This document shows, piece after piece, positions 25,940-33,789 of a stretch of 64,000 nucleotides of DNA (positions are counted from its first letter, which is position 1; every line of letters begins with the position of its first letter). Both the position numbers and the translations under genes were made by a program. The stretch is from the IMG/VR virus record IMGVR_UViG_3300045747_000054, positions 62,001-126,000 of that record. One strand, given 5' to 3'. Below the pieces are notes generated by a model. The model ran no database searches. It worked only from the letters and a program-made list of their open reading frames with translations, and was not told the origin of the DNA. Source of the DNA: a virus.

Positions 25940-26137
25940 TCATCCACCCAATGGTGGTTCCAAATTAGCCAAATATAACATTCTCCGAATTGTCAATCCA
26001 AGTCCCATACCTTCTTCTGGAGTTTTGATACGGAAAAACATATACTCTTGACTATCAGGAATGTGGTCATCTTTACAAATGTAAATCTTGACTTCTTCAT
26101 CCTTCCAATTTATTTGCCCTATTAATCGCTCACTCAT
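25940..26137 (-). CDS. Small hypothetical protein
   Basis: 65 residues, unrecognised: MSERLIGQINWKDEEVKIYI then a short helix and GMGLGLTIRRMLYLANLEPP. Beta-strand-rich N-terminus, no membrane segment. It is in line with the small genes upstream (4-base gap) and is followed 8 bases later by the tRNA, so the tRNA is probably in the same transcript. Confidence 0.65.
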   Translation of the reverse strand: MSERLIGQINWKDEEVKIYICKDDHIPDSQEYMFFRIKTPEEGMGLGLTIRRMLYLANLEPPLGG

Positions 26138-26141
26138 ATCA

Positions 26142-26363
26142 TCATCTATGGTTATTTAGGTACTGTTTTAAATAGTTTTCGTATTCCATGAGTGCCCTGA
26201 TGGCTTCCTTATACTCCAGAGTACCTATCGTTTTGTTATTCTCGTCAATAATATCGAAACCAATTGGTTTCGGCGTGTTCATTGGTTGCAGTAAAACCCT
26301 AAGCTTTACTACTGGTATTGGTGCAGCCACTGGTTCTTTACTCTGAAACAGCTTCTTCCACAT
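26142..26363 (-). CDS. Small hypothetical protein
   Basis: 73 residues. Starts MWKKLFQSKEPVAAPIPVVK, with a Pro/Ala stretch, then a GFDIIDENNKTIGTLEYKEA hairpin-like region and a C-terminal helix. No family recognised. Start overlaps the previous gene by 22 bases. Confidence 0.6.
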   Translation of the reverse strand: MWKKLFQSKEPVAAPIPVVKLRVLLQPMNTPKPIGFDIIDENNKTIGTLEYKEAIRALMEYENYLKQYLNNHR

Positions 26364-26547
26364 CGACGTTACCCTTCATTGAGAGACGCTTACGAACAAC
26401 TTCCTTGTGGTGTGCATGTGCCTTTGCCCAATCTTGACACTCACGGTGGAGTTGATTCTTTGACCAACCACCCTTAACTGAAGACATAAGGAGTAGTCTC
26501 TTTACGTCTCTTGGTAATGATGAATTGAATGTGCTTCTGTTTGCCAT
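26338..26547 (-). CDS. Small basic hypothetical protein
   Basis: 69 residues. Positively charged, helical: RDVKRLLLMSSVKGGWSKNQ then HRECQDWAKAHAHHKEVVRK. Could be a small DNA- or RNA-binding protein; no signature is recognised. It follows the glycosyltransferase-like gene by 4 bases in the same operon. Confidence 0.65.
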   Translation of the reverse strand: MANRSTFNSSLPRDVKRLLLMSSVKGGWSKNQLHRECQDWAKAHAHHKEVVRKRLSMKGNVDVEEAVSE

Positions 26548-26551
26548 AATA

Positions 26552-27271
26552 TTATCCTAATGCCTTTTCGCAACGTGCCCAAAACTTCTGTTGATTATTA
26601 CCTTGAAAGATTTGAAAGTTGTGGTAAAACAAATCTCCAAGTTCTTCTGAACCGTATGTGGTTCCCTGACCATATGGAATTCCGTTTGGAAGCTTCCAAA
26701 ATGGGTCACGATCCTTTTCCCAATCATAGCGAACTACAGGATCATCATACCTCATTGGCATGATTAAGTCAAGTTTTATACCAGCTTTTTCTGCCATCCA
26801 AGTGTATTCTTCAAGAACATCCCCTCTTGCAGTCGGGTTTGCCGATGGTTTTCCAATAGTTAGAAAAATTTCTCTGTGAATTGCTGTTGCTGATGGAGCA
26901 GCAAATACATGCTTTCCTCCATCAATATGATTCGAACTTTGAGCATTTCCGATTAGCTTGGATTCGGCTGCACCATTTACATAATGATCAATGGCAGTTT
27001 CACTCAATGGAATACAGTCAAGATCCAGAGAAAGAATAATATCAAAATCTAGTTGCTTCTGGAGATTTTGACCTTGCATAGTCTCCACCTTCACACCGTT
27101 AATACCCCAAAAATAGTCAAGAGTCAAAGCGTGTGTAGCGTTGGTCTTGATCTGGAAGTGTGGATACTTGCTGACATTGTATTTTTCGACAACTTGCTTT
27201 TGTAGTTCTACTGTCTTTGGATCAATATTGTCCATGAATACTGATACCAGACATGCGTTATGGTTCCCCAA
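26552..27271 (-). CDS. Glycosyltransferase-like protein, GT-A type
   Basis: 239 residues. A central LDFDIILSLDLDCIPLS segment gives a DxD motif (DLDC) after a hydrophobic strand, as in GT-A glycosyltransferases, followed by an acceptor-side region (GGKHVFAAPSATAIHREIF). It is the third of three adjacent predicted sugar-transfer genes (26.5-28.7 kb). It overlaps the previous gene by 14 bases. Donor and acceptor unknown. Confidence 0.7.
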   Translation of the reverse strand: MGNHNACLVSVFMDNIDPKTVELQKQVVEKYNVSKYPHFQIKTNATHALTLDYFWGINGVKVETMQGQNLQKQLDFDIILSLDLDCIPLSETAIDHYVNGAAESKLIGNAQSSNHIDGGKHVFAAPSATAIHREIFLTIGKPSANPTARGDVLEEYTWMAEKAGIKLDLIMPMRYDDPVVRYDWEKDRDPFWKLPNGIPYGQGTTYGSEELGDLFYHNFQIFQGNNQQKFWARCEKALG

Positions 27272-27971
27272 GATACATCTCCCTTAAATAATATTTTAGA
27301 TCAAATCGTTCAATCTTGATGTTGTTGTTTTCAAGATGCTTTCTCAATACAGATTCTGGATGCAGAGTGATGCCATTATCGTGATAAGTTCTAAGGCATT
27401 CAAACAAACGACAGTACTTGCCGATTGTTTCACTATCTCCAATTGCCAGAAGGTCGCTCAATCCACCCCTGCAATCCCAACCGGAAGGAACGTACACAGT
27501 ATTCTTCTCTGGAATAATATCTGGAAAATCATCGAATCTCAAATCAAATCTTGACTTGATTACTCTGTCATATTTGAAAACATTGAGATTTTCGTATGAA
27601 CATCTGTGTGTGTTTGCCTTCCATACTTTATAGTACATATAGAATACGTTTTGAAACTTGGTTTCCCAAGGGAATGTACCATCATAGGCATTCCTTCTTT
27701 CGTATTCGAATTCTGCAATATGCTTCATTAATGGAGTATCAAAATCTTCTACCTGAATAACCTTTGGATTATAGCTTTCAATAACTTCATCAATGGTCAT
27801 TTCATTGGGAATATATGCTCCCCTATGATCCATGATTCTATTCGACGGCTTCCATGTATCAATGAAGACATCTGGATTGAACTTATCCAGAATGTGAGTC
27901 TTGACCGACTCGAAACAATTCTTTGCATCTCTGATTTGACCAGAGATTTGAAGTGCAGTTTTTATTTCCAA
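27258..27971 (-). CDS. Glycosyltransferase-like protein
   Basis: 237 residues. The N-terminal ALQISGQIRDAKNCFESVK is the pattern of a phage/giant-virus glycosyltransferase-like family that starts SGQxR; KYDRVIKSRFDLRFDD carries an RxDxxF element likely to coordinate donor or metal. Overlaps neighbours on both sides (10-14 bases). Function inferred from pattern and from the adjacent GT2 gene. Confidence 0.65.
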   Translation of the reverse strand: MEIKTALQISGQIRDAKNCFESVKTHILDKFNPDVFIDTWKPSNRIMDHRGAYIPNEMTIDEVIESYNPKVIQVEDFDTPLMKHIAEFEYERRNAYDGTFPWETKFQNVFYMYYKVWKANTHRCSYENLNVFKYDRVIKSRFDLRFDDFPDIIPEKNTVYVPSGWDCRGGLSDLLAIGDSETIGKYCRLFECLRTYHDNGITLHPESVLRKHLENNNIKIERFDLKYYLREMYLGEP

Positions 27972-28705
27972 GGTAGATTTCCGCCATATCGCTTGAGCAT
28001 TTCTGCGTTACCCCTGTCGAAGAATTCTTTCTGTACAGAGTTCTCAGTATTTCCCACAGTGTAATTCACAGTGTACTTATATGTAGTATCATGCTTTGGT
28101 CCCAATTGTCGCATGGCATGAGAAAGCACACGATCAATTTCTGGTTGTCCGGGTTCTCTGAACTTACGAAACCAGAGTGGAGTAATCTGCACTGCTAGAA
28201 GGCGTGGAAGAAAGAAACAGTTGACATCGATGAACAGATCTTCTGGATGCAGAACACTTGCCCACTTTCCAAGACTTTCACAGTTATCTTCACAGAGAAC
28301 ATTTCCTGCCTTATCTGTGATATTACGGAAGGAAAATGCCCACTGATTTCCAGCTTCGATAACCTTCAAGCAATCTTCGATGTGAGTTTCGGCAATGGTG
28401 TTATCATCATCAAGGAACATGATATATTCACCTTCGGCAATGAAGGATCCTGCTGCATACATTCTATGACCGTTCCAACGATCCTTACCGATAGAATATG
28501 GAAGCTTCACAACGTTGATATTTTTATTACCAACAAATCCCATACGAGTAGGAAGTTGTTTCTCAACATCACTCCAACGTTCAGGACCGTCAGCAAAGAT
28601 TAAGTGCTGAACGTTAGGGTGAGTTTGTGTTACAACTGATTCGACGGTCCTATGGAGAATAGGATTTCCAGTGGATGCCGTGATAACTGTAACTTTAGGA
28701 GACAT
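27962..28705 (-). CDS. Glycosyltransferase family 2
   Basis: 247 residues. GT-A fold of GT2: VTVITASTGNPILHRTVESV at the N-terminus and MFLDDDNTI containing the DDD metal/donor motif. C-terminal acceptor region ends GGNLPWK. Transfers a sugar to an unknown acceptor, perhaps phage DNA, virion protein or host LPS. The start overlaps the upstream small gene by 1 base (TAATG). Confidence 0.88.
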   Translation of the reverse strand: MSPKVTVITASTGNPILHRTVESVVTQTHPNVQHLIFADGPERWSDVEKQLPTRMGFVGNKNINVVKLPYSIGKDRWNGHRMYAAGSFIAEGEYIMFLDDDNTIAETHIEDCLKVIEAGNQWAFSFRNITDKAGNVLCEDNCESLGKWASVLHPEDLFIDVNCFFLPRLLAVQITPLWFRKFREPGQPEIDRVLSHAMRQLGPKHDTTYKYTVNYTVGNTENSVQKEFFDRGNAEMLKRYGGNLPWK

Positions 28706-28992
28706 TAAATCTCGTCCTCAATTGGGAAAATTACAGTCTCTTCTTCCCATTCGGAATCTGCCAGTACCTCTTCTCCTAAAGAAGTAATGTCAAACACTAC
28801 ATCATCTTCTACAGGGCGAAGCTTGTCGTTCAGATTGAACAGATATCCACAACCAACTAGAAACTGTTGAAATTGATCACAGAGTTCCATGTGTGTGATA
28901 TCTGGACTCGCTTCAAATTCAAGATTAACTCTCTTGTAAGGAAGATTTTCACTATCCCCGTCTCGTTCCATAATAAAAGTAAAAGTAGCCAT
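28705..28992 (-). CDS. Small acidic conserved protein
   Basis: 95 residues, unrecognised. ATFTFIMERDGDSENLPYKR looks like two beta strands; a helix DITHMELCDQFQQFLVGCGY follows; the C-terminal region is Glu/Asp-rich. No signal or membrane segment. It sits between a phosphoesterase and a GT2 gene in one operon. Confidence 0.75.
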   Translation of the reverse strand: MATFTFIMERDGDSENLPYKRVNLEFEASPDITHMELCDQFQQFLVGCGYLFNLNDKLRPVEDDVVFDITSLGEEVLADSEWEEETVIFPIEDEI

Positions 28993-28994
28993 AA

Positions 28995-29825
28995 TTAAAC
29001 CTCGAAAGTAAATGTTGGATTGAAATCTCGATTTAGATCCTGTGGAGCATAGCCGCGAGGGTTACAAATAACTCTTGCGTCTCCAACAGGATAATCGTGC
29101 GAATCGTGAGTGTGTCCATGAACCCAATGTTTGATTCTTGGGTATTCAAAGAACAGACCATCTAGATTAGAACAATATGCATAGTTCAACGGATTATTGA
29201 TACCATGCTTTGGATGACTGCTCTTGAATGTTGGACAATGATGAGTCATCACGATAAAATTCTTATCATGCTGAATCAGTTGCTCACGAAGAATTTTCAA
29301 AGAATTCTTATGTTCTTCGATTACGTCATCTACACGTAGTCTGCCGAGCGCAGAATAATGCTGGTAGATTCCGCGAGTAGAAGTGTACTTCTTCTGAATG
29401 ATGTGGAAATCATTCATGCCGTGATTAGCCGCATTCATGAACAGTGGATTTCCATTGCTGTAATCTGTCCACAATGTGGCACCGAAGACGACGGTATTAT
29501 CGTCAATCTCGGCAACTTCGTTCTGTAGATATGTTACGTTCGTACCATTCAGATACTGGCGCAGAATATCATGAGTATCTTCGTAGACACCAGAATAGTG
29601 TTCGTGGTTTCCAGCAATGTAGAAAACCTTCTTGTACTTGTCGCACTCTTCAAAAAAGAATTGGTTGCATACTTTCTTTAGATTGCGAGCATCCTTGTCC
29701 GTACGTTCTGGACGCAGGTAATCAGCAACAGTGATGTCTCCTGCAAGCAAAAGAACATCACCACCCGATAGTTCTAGACCACCGAATTCAAGATGTAGAT
29801 CACTCAGGAGTTGGATTGTTGTCAT
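28995..29825 (-). CDS. Calcineurin-like metallophosphoesterase
   Basis: 276 residues with the family motifs SDLHLEF, LLLAGDITV, YIAGNHEHYSG, VMTHHCP and HWVHGHTHD. A two-metal phosphoesterase or phosphodiesterase; substrate unknown (nucleotide, cyclic nucleotide or protein phosphate). Distinct from the LpxH-like enzyme at 1610-2359. The start overlaps the upstream small gene by 26 bases. Confidence 0.9.
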   Translation of the reverse strand: MTTIQLLSDLHLEFGGLELSGGDVLLLAGDITVADYLRPERTDKDARNLKKVCNQFFFEECDKYKKVFYIAGNHEHYSGVYEDTHDILRQYLNGTNVTYLQNEVAEIDDNTVVFGATLWTDYSNGNPLFMNAANHGMNDFHIIQKKYTSTRGIYQHYSALGRLRVDDVIEEHKNSLKILREQLIQHDKNFIVMTHHCPTFKSSHPKHGINNPLNYAYCSNLDGLFFEYPRIKHWVHGHTHDSHDYPVGDARVICNPRGYAPQDLNRDFNPTFTFEV

Positions 29826-30036
29826 TTTTCATTAATGGCTTTAGAAGGTGAAATACTACCTTCTCGTTGATCATTGATGGGATATCTGTATATGGATCTT
29901 CCAAAAGGAAGTTACATCCATTTCGCCAGTTCTTTGTCTTTACAAAAATAGCATATTCTTTCAGATGCTTTCTGTTTGCCGGATTGAACACAACACGCGG
30001 AGCAAGAGAAATAGCAGATTTCCGATAATTATTCAT
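29800..30036 (-). CDS. Small hypothetical protein
   Basis: 78 residues from the ATG at 30036. A TTG at 30042 is better spaced from the upstream GAGG, so the start is uncertain by two residues. Basic N-terminus (NNYRKSAISLAPR), no recognised domain. First gene after the promoter at 30074-30102, leading the phosphoesterase and glycosyltransferase operon. Confidence 0.65.
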   Translation of the reverse strand: MNNYRKSAISLAPRVVFNPANRKHLKEYAIFVKTKNWRNGCNFLLEDPYTDIPSMINEKVVFHLLKPLMKNDNNPTPE

Positions 30037-30073
30037 AAGCAATAGCCAACCTCAAATGGTAAAACACTGTTAC

Positions 30074-30102
30074 AGTATAACATATGAGTTTCTTAATAGC
30101 AA
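30074..30102 (-). promoter_or_regulatory. Sigma70-type promoter for the 25.9-30.0 kb operon
   Basis: Minus strand TTGCTA (30097-30102), 17-base spacer, TATACT (30074-30079), in the 76-base gap downstream of the 268-residue gene. Confidence 0.7.
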
Positions 30103-30112
30103 GCTATTTAAC

Positions 30113-30919
30113 TTAATCCCAGAGGTTTTGGAAGTATACGCCGAAAAGACGGGTTCCATTTTTGATACGATCATGATGGATTTTCATAGCATCGTAATCC
30201 ACCTTGTAGGTGTGTTTTGGTCCATCAACTATTTCGTAGTATTCAGTACCTTCAACATTCTTTTTTCTTTCACCCAAAGCGTGTGGTTCACCGATAGGCT
30301 TGCTATCCTTATCCAGAGATTGCCAGAGTGAATCCATATCACCAGAAGAGAATTGAAGATCGTTATCTTCATCATTGAGTTGTTCGAATGCCCAAATCAT
30401 TTCATTGAGAACCCAATCCCAACGCTTGAAGTGATTATCATCAACATCCCAATCATTTTCTTTTGGTCCTGCTGATGTACTACGAAGTTCTTCTGGAACA
30501 TCGGCATCATCAACAAATCCAGCACCGTGTTGAACTTCCTTTAGCTTCTTTAGCAAGGGAAGAATGATTGGACTGAGAGTACTATCCATACTCCATACGT
30601 CATAGCTATCGATTCTTACCTTGATCTTACGATCTCTCTTGGCATGAATCCAAGTACATACTTTCATTAGCCAACTTTTCTTCTGATCTGGACCACATAG
30701 CCAGCCACCAAAATCATGACTGACCTTCTTGAATTTTTCATCGATTGGATACCAGACATCAATGTTCTCGATGTGAGTCTTGAATTCTGGCTTGAACCAA
30801 ATGTGGCGAACATCGTATGCTTCCTTACTCCAAAGAAACCACTTGTAAGGCTTTAGGAGGATTTCCGCAATTTGATATGGACCGTACCAATTTAAATATG
30901 GTCCCATTACTACTTTCAT
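30113..30919 (-). CDS. Conserved phage protein of unknown function
   Basis: 268 residues. The central KIKVRIDSYDVWSMDSTLSP followed by ILPLLKKLKE is a very conserved block in many marine and enteric phages, but no function is known to me. The N-terminus (MGPYLNWYGPYQIAEIL) and a C-terminal Lys/Glu-rich region complete it. No catalytic motif is recognised. Overlaps the dCMP deaminase gene by 4 bases. Confidence 0.85.
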   Translation of the reverse strand: MKVVMGPYLNWYGPYQIAEILLKPYKWFLWSKEAYDVRHIWFKPEFKTHIENIDVWYPIDEKFKKVSHDFGGWLCGPDQKKSWLMKVCTWIHAKRDRKIKVRIDSYDVWSMDSTLSPIILPLLKKLKEVQHGAGFVDDADVPEELRSTSAGPKENDWDVDDNHFKRWDWVLNEMIWAFEQLNDEDNDLQFSSGDMDSLWQSLDKDSKPIGEPHALGERKKNVEGTEYYEIVDGPKHTYKVDYDAMKIHHDRIKNGTRLFGVYFQNLWD

Positions 30920-31425
30920 TCTTTACTCCACTTTACAATTCTAACTTTCACACCAGCTTCTTCAAGCATCTGTCCTGAATAGGACAAGTGATAGTGCGTT
31001 CCAGCACCCTTACCAGCAAATGGGATATCGGGTCCAATAATTTCTTTGATACCTGATTGAATCATGGCACGGGTGCAATCTGCACACATTGCCATAGGTT
31101 CGAAATTCAGGTACATTCTGGCACCAGCCAGTCTGATTCCATTGCGTGCCGCATTATATACAGCATTACGTTCTGCGTGTTCTATCCACGAATACTTCTC
31201 TGGACGATTCCAGCGTGTGAATGTAAAATCATCGAGTGCTTCACTTTTGATGAATTTAGTCCATTCAAATTCATCTTCTATGACGCCTCTTGGGAATCCA
31301 TTGAAACCCATAGAAAGAACTGCGTTACCATCACCGACAATAACGCAGCCGACTTTCGTACTTGAGTCTTTGCTTTTCTCAGCAATCAACATCGCTTGTT
31401 TAATAAACAACTCATCCCAATTCAT
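30916..31425 (-). CDS. dCMP deaminase
   Basis: Deaminates dCMP to dUMP, the substrate for ThyX encoded at the left edge. Zinc motif HAERNAVYN (His-Ala-Glu) and a downstream EPMAMCADCTRAM carrying the two Cys ligands. SSTKVGCVIVGDG is the family N-terminal block. 169 residues, normal. An insertion between the strand containing FNGFPRG and the HAE helix is typical of phage enzymes. Confidence 0.93.
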   Translation of the reverse strand: MNWDELFIKQAMLIAEKSKDSSTKVGCVIVGDGNAVLSMGFNGFPRGVIEDEFEWTKFIKSEALDDFTFTRWNRPEKYSWIEHAERNAVYNAARNGIRLAGARMYLNFEPMAMCADCTRAMIQSGIKEIIGPDIPFAGKGAGTHYHLSYSGQMLEEAGVKVRIVKWSKE

Positions 31426-31440
31426 AATATACCCGAACTA

Positions 31441-31539
31441 TTACCACATATATGATATGATAACACAAAAACCAACAACTGTCAAGGTTAATGCACCAAG
31501 TGCAGCAACAACTCTCTTGTTTGATGTAATAGTTTCCAT
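31441..31539 (-). CDS. 32-residue membrane peptide
   Basis: Small ORF in the gap between hsp20 and the deaminase. GGAGAG precedes the ATG at 31539. METITSNKRVV is followed by a single hydrophobic segment to the end (ALGALTLTVVGFCVIISYMW). Too short for family recognition. The good ribosome site and typical N-in, positive-before-TM layout support it as a gene. Confidence 0.6.
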   Translation of the reverse strand: METITSNKRVVAALGALTLTVVGFCVIISYMW

Positions 31540-31560
31540 TTTTCTCTCCTTCTTATTTTT

Positions 31561-31598
31561 TGCACACTTGTGCAGGTGGGTACCTTTCGATACCCACC
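31561..31598 (-). other. Tandem hairpins after hsp20
   Basis: A perfect 8-bp stem GGTGGGTA/TACCCACC (31575-31582 with 31591-31598, 8-base loop) is followed on the minus strand by TGCACAAGTGTGCA (31561-31574), a second short inverted repeat, and then an A-run, not a T-run. It could be a processing or stability element between hsp20 and the small ORF rather than an efficient intrinsic terminator. Confidence 0.6.
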
Positions 31599-31616
31599 AA
31601 TCGTTCCAATAAATCA

Positions 31617-32045
31617 TTACTTTACTTTGACCTTACGAGCGGTTTGCTCTTCGGGTACGATGTTTTCCAGACTGACTGAAAGAATGCCGTCTGCGAGAAC
31701 CGCATCATTGACGACAACAGTATCCGCTAGAAGAAACACTCTGGTAAACTGACGACCGGCAATACCCTTTGCAAGATACTGACGTTCATCCTTGTCAGCC
31801 TTCTTGCCGACAATCTTGAGTGAATTCTTCTCAACGGAAACATCGATTTCTTCGTTCTTGTAACCAGCAATTGCTAGTTCAATTACCCACTTGTTGGTGT
31901 CCACGGCAACTACGTTGACTGGAGGGAAAGTGGTGTTTGTGGTATTTACGATATCTGCGGCACGATCTAGAATGTCGAAGAAATGTTCGAAACCTAGTGT
32001 GGATGGTAGATAACGGTCGAGCGAAAGTTTTGGAAATGCTTCCAT
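31617..32045 (-). CDS. hsp20: Small heat shock protein Hsp20/IbpA
   Basis: ATP-independent holdase. 142 residues: short N-terminal arm, alpha-crystallin domain about 38-130 (PPVNVVAVDTNKWVIELAIA, then EEIDVSVEKNSLKIVG and a DGILSVSLEN strand), short C-terminal tail with no clear IxI. It has its own strong promoter and structured leader (32061-32140). Hsp20 genes are common in T4-like cyanophages and relatives, where they may help folding of virion proteins. Confidence 0.93.
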   Translation of the reverse strand: MEAFPKLSLDRYLPSTLGFEHFFDILDRAADIVNTTNTTFPPVNVVAVDTNKWVIELAIAGYKNEEIDVSVEKNSLKIVGKKADKDERQYLAKGIAGRQFTRVFLLADTVVVNDAVLADGILSVSLENIVPEEQTARKVKVK

Positions 32046-32060
32046 TTTGAGACTCCTTAA

Positions 32061-32140
32061 TTAAGCAAGTTATATTACGTGTGTAGACCCCAAATGGGCA
32101 TCTACACATACATTATATAGGAAACTTGCTTAAGAGTCAA
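32061..32140 (-). promoter_or_regulatory. hsp20 promoter with inverted repeat and 5'-end hairpin
   Basis: Minus strand TTGACT (32135-32140), 17-base spacer, TATAAT (32112-32117). Transcription would start near 32105, at the first bases of a stem GTGTAGA/TCTACAC (32081-32107) with an inner CCC/GGG. An 11-base perfect inverted repeat, TTAAGCAAGTT on the plus strand at 32061-32071 and AACTTGCTTAA at 32123-32133, flanks the start site: one arm is in the promoter spacer, the other just before the AAGGAG ribosome site. Confidence 0.8.
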
Positions 32141-32394
32141 GGAATTTTTTGTGTAAAAGTTACGATACCATCAATTAACTTTTGAATGCGGTGCGGCTCT
32201 TTCGAATCTTCTACGATAGATGGCGCTACTGCTTTTATGTAACCGATAGCCTGATCACATGTGGTTTTCTTAGTCTTTACATCATCAATGATAACTTTGA
32301 AAAAAGGTGCAAATCTCTGCACACTAGGATCATGTTCTTTCTCTACTGTATCGACAAGATAATCTAACCATTCTTGCTTTTTCACTGCACTCAT
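32137..32394 (-). CDS. Small helical hypothetical protein
   Basis: 85 residues, unrecognised; helical with KKQEWLDYLVDTVEKEHDPS and TTCDQAIGYIKAVAPSIV. Its stop codon is embedded in the -35 box of the hsp20 promoter. The start overlaps the methyltransferase stop (ATGA). Confidence 0.7.
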   Translation of the reverse strand: MSAVKKQEWLDYLVDTVEKEHDPSVQRFAPFFKVIIDDVKTKKTTCDQAIGYIKAVAPSIVEDSKEPHRIQKLIDGIVTFTQKIP

Positions 32395-32960
32395 TTTCTA
32401 TGCATCCATGTATATTGTTGTGGATCTGATGTGAAATTTCCATTCGGAAAATACTCATTCACCGCTCTGTGAACTCCGAATCCATATGCGTCGCCGCCTT
32501 GATAGTAATCATGACCGGCTATGATTCCGCCTTTCTTGACTTTAGGATACCATGCCTTGATATCTTCAATGACATCTTCGTATTGGTGGGAAGCATCTAT
32601 GAATACGAAATCGAATATTTCATCAGCAAAAATTCTTGCTGCTTTTAAAGATGACATTTGCATCGGGGTATAATAATTTTCTACTGGTGCCATGTTAGAA
32701 ATGAAAGTATCATAAAGACTTTTCAAATCTTCACGATCTTTATGTTCCACACTACCTTCCCAAGTATCTACACAATAAAACTTTATATTCTTGTTTGAGT
32801 TAGCAATCTCTACTGCCATATAGGCAGAAGATTTACCTTTCCAAGAACCAACTTCTACAAAGATACTTTCAGAAGGAAACTCATGCACCATGTTGGTGTA
32901 GAGTTTTTGAAATGTAAACCAATTTTCCCCGAATCTTGGGGCTTCATATATGTGATCCAT
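32391..32960 (-). CDS. SAM-dependent methyltransferase, class I (Methyltransf_24 type)
   Basis: 189 residues. SAM-binding motif I IFVEVGSWKGKSSAYMA, acidic motif CVDTWEGS, and motif post-I FDFVFIDASHQYEDV followed by IIAGHDYY, as in the FkbM/cephalosporin hydroxylase-like Methyltransf_24 group. Such enzymes often methylate sugars or small molecules; target unknown. Lies after regA by 3 bases. Confidence 0.85.
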   Translation of the reverse strand: MDHIYEAPRFGENWFTFQKLYTNMVHEFPSESIFVEVGSWKGKSSAYMAVEIANSNKNIKFYCVDTWEGSVEHKDREDLKSLYDTFISNMAPVENYYTPMQMSSLKAARIFADEIFDFVFIDASHQYEDVIEDIKAWYPKVKKGGIIAGHDYYQGGDAYGFGVHRAVNEYFPNGNFTSDPQQYTWMHRK

Positions 32961-32963
32961 AAT

Positions 32964-33407
32964 TTACGACTCAGTTGTTGTCTTTTTACGTCCAATATTA
33001 TACTTTGCTACTAACTGCCAATCGTTCTTATCCTTGAATGCAATAATCTTGATTTGTGATAATGGGGCAACTGGCTCTTTTGCCTTTTCGGAATTTACGA
33101 TCTTGATCAGACCCCATTCTTCCAAAAGCTTTGCGATTGTATTACGCCTTGCTAGATCATTCTCTATGATCGAAGATGGCTTGCCATCCAACAGGAATAA
33201 TTCCTTGAAATGGACGATGGCATATCTACCCTGCTTGTGTAGAATATGGCATGATTGGTAGAGTACGTTGTCTTTCTTTGCGGCTACGCCGATTCTGGTA
33301 AGAGTCTCGCGGACTTTTAGGAAATCATCCTTTTTCTCTAGAGTTACTTCTACTCCGTTACCAGAAAAAATATCGTTGTTTTCCTTAACTGGATTTTCAA
33401 CACTCAT
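32964..33407 (-). CDS. regA: RegA translational repressor
   Basis: Binds ribosome sites of early mRNAs and represses their translation. VTLEKKDDFLKVRETLTRIG, then NVLYQSCHILHKQGRYAIVH and LARRNTIAKLLEEWGLI match T4 RegA nearly block by block. Start at ATG 33407, with AGGTGA five bases before; a GTG at 33416 is possible. Gene order 45-44-62-regA is as in T4. About 147 residues, longer than T4 (122) because of an N-terminal extension. Confidence 0.93.
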   Translation of the reverse strand: MSVENPVKENNDIFSGNGVEVTLEKKDDFLKVRETLTRIGVAAKKDNVLYQSCHILHKQGRYAIVHFKELFLLDGKPSSIIENDLARRNTIAKLLEEWGLIKIVNSEKAKEPVAPLSQIKIIAFKDKNDWQLVAKYNIGRKKTTTES

Positions 33408-33408
33408 G

Positions 33409-33789
33409 TCAGTCACCTATAGTTGTTTTTCTTCTTATAACATCGATCTGACTATCAGTAAGTGTCTTTAGGGCTTCTCTAGCATGTCTATCAGAATAAC
33501 CAAAGTATAACTTAACTGCTTCCAAATCACTTTCTTTAGCTGCCTTGAACCACGGGGTAAATGGTCTTTTAGCAGATCTGATAGTATTTATGTAGAATTG
33601 ATATTGGGTCTTTTTGTCTAGGTGAAAATTCTGATTCATCACATTTGCATACATTATTACATCAATATGGTGCGAAAGTGCCTTATTTACCAGAAATGGG
33701 TTATAGGTTTTTGCTTCCTCTTCGTCTGGAAGAACGTCCTTTTTGGTGTGTAGGATGGATGGGAGGATTTCTTTGAAAAGATCAGCCAC
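33409..33789 (-). CDS. 62: Clamp loader small subunit, gp62-like
   Basis: 126 residues starting with GTG at 33789. Pattern FLVNKALSHHIDVIMYANVM then HLDKKTQYQFYINTIR and KRPFTPWFKA resembles the short gp62 of cyanophage-type T4 relatives, rather than the 187-residue T4 form. Together with gp44 it loads clamp gp45. Overlaps its upstream neighbour by 8 bases and follows the T4 gene order. Confidence 0.85.
   Translation of the reverse strand: MADLFKEILPSILHTKKDVLPDEEEAKTYNPFLVNKALSHHIDVIMYANVMNQNFHLDKKTQYQFYINTIRSAKRPFTPWFKAAKESDLEAVKLYFGYSDRHAREALKTLTDSQIDVIRRKTTIGD

Noticed and set aside
32061-32107. RNA thermometer (ROSE-type) in front of hsp20
   Set aside because: The AAGGAG ribosome site is not inside any stable stem that I can draw, and one arm of the long inverted repeat lies upstream of the predicted transcript start.
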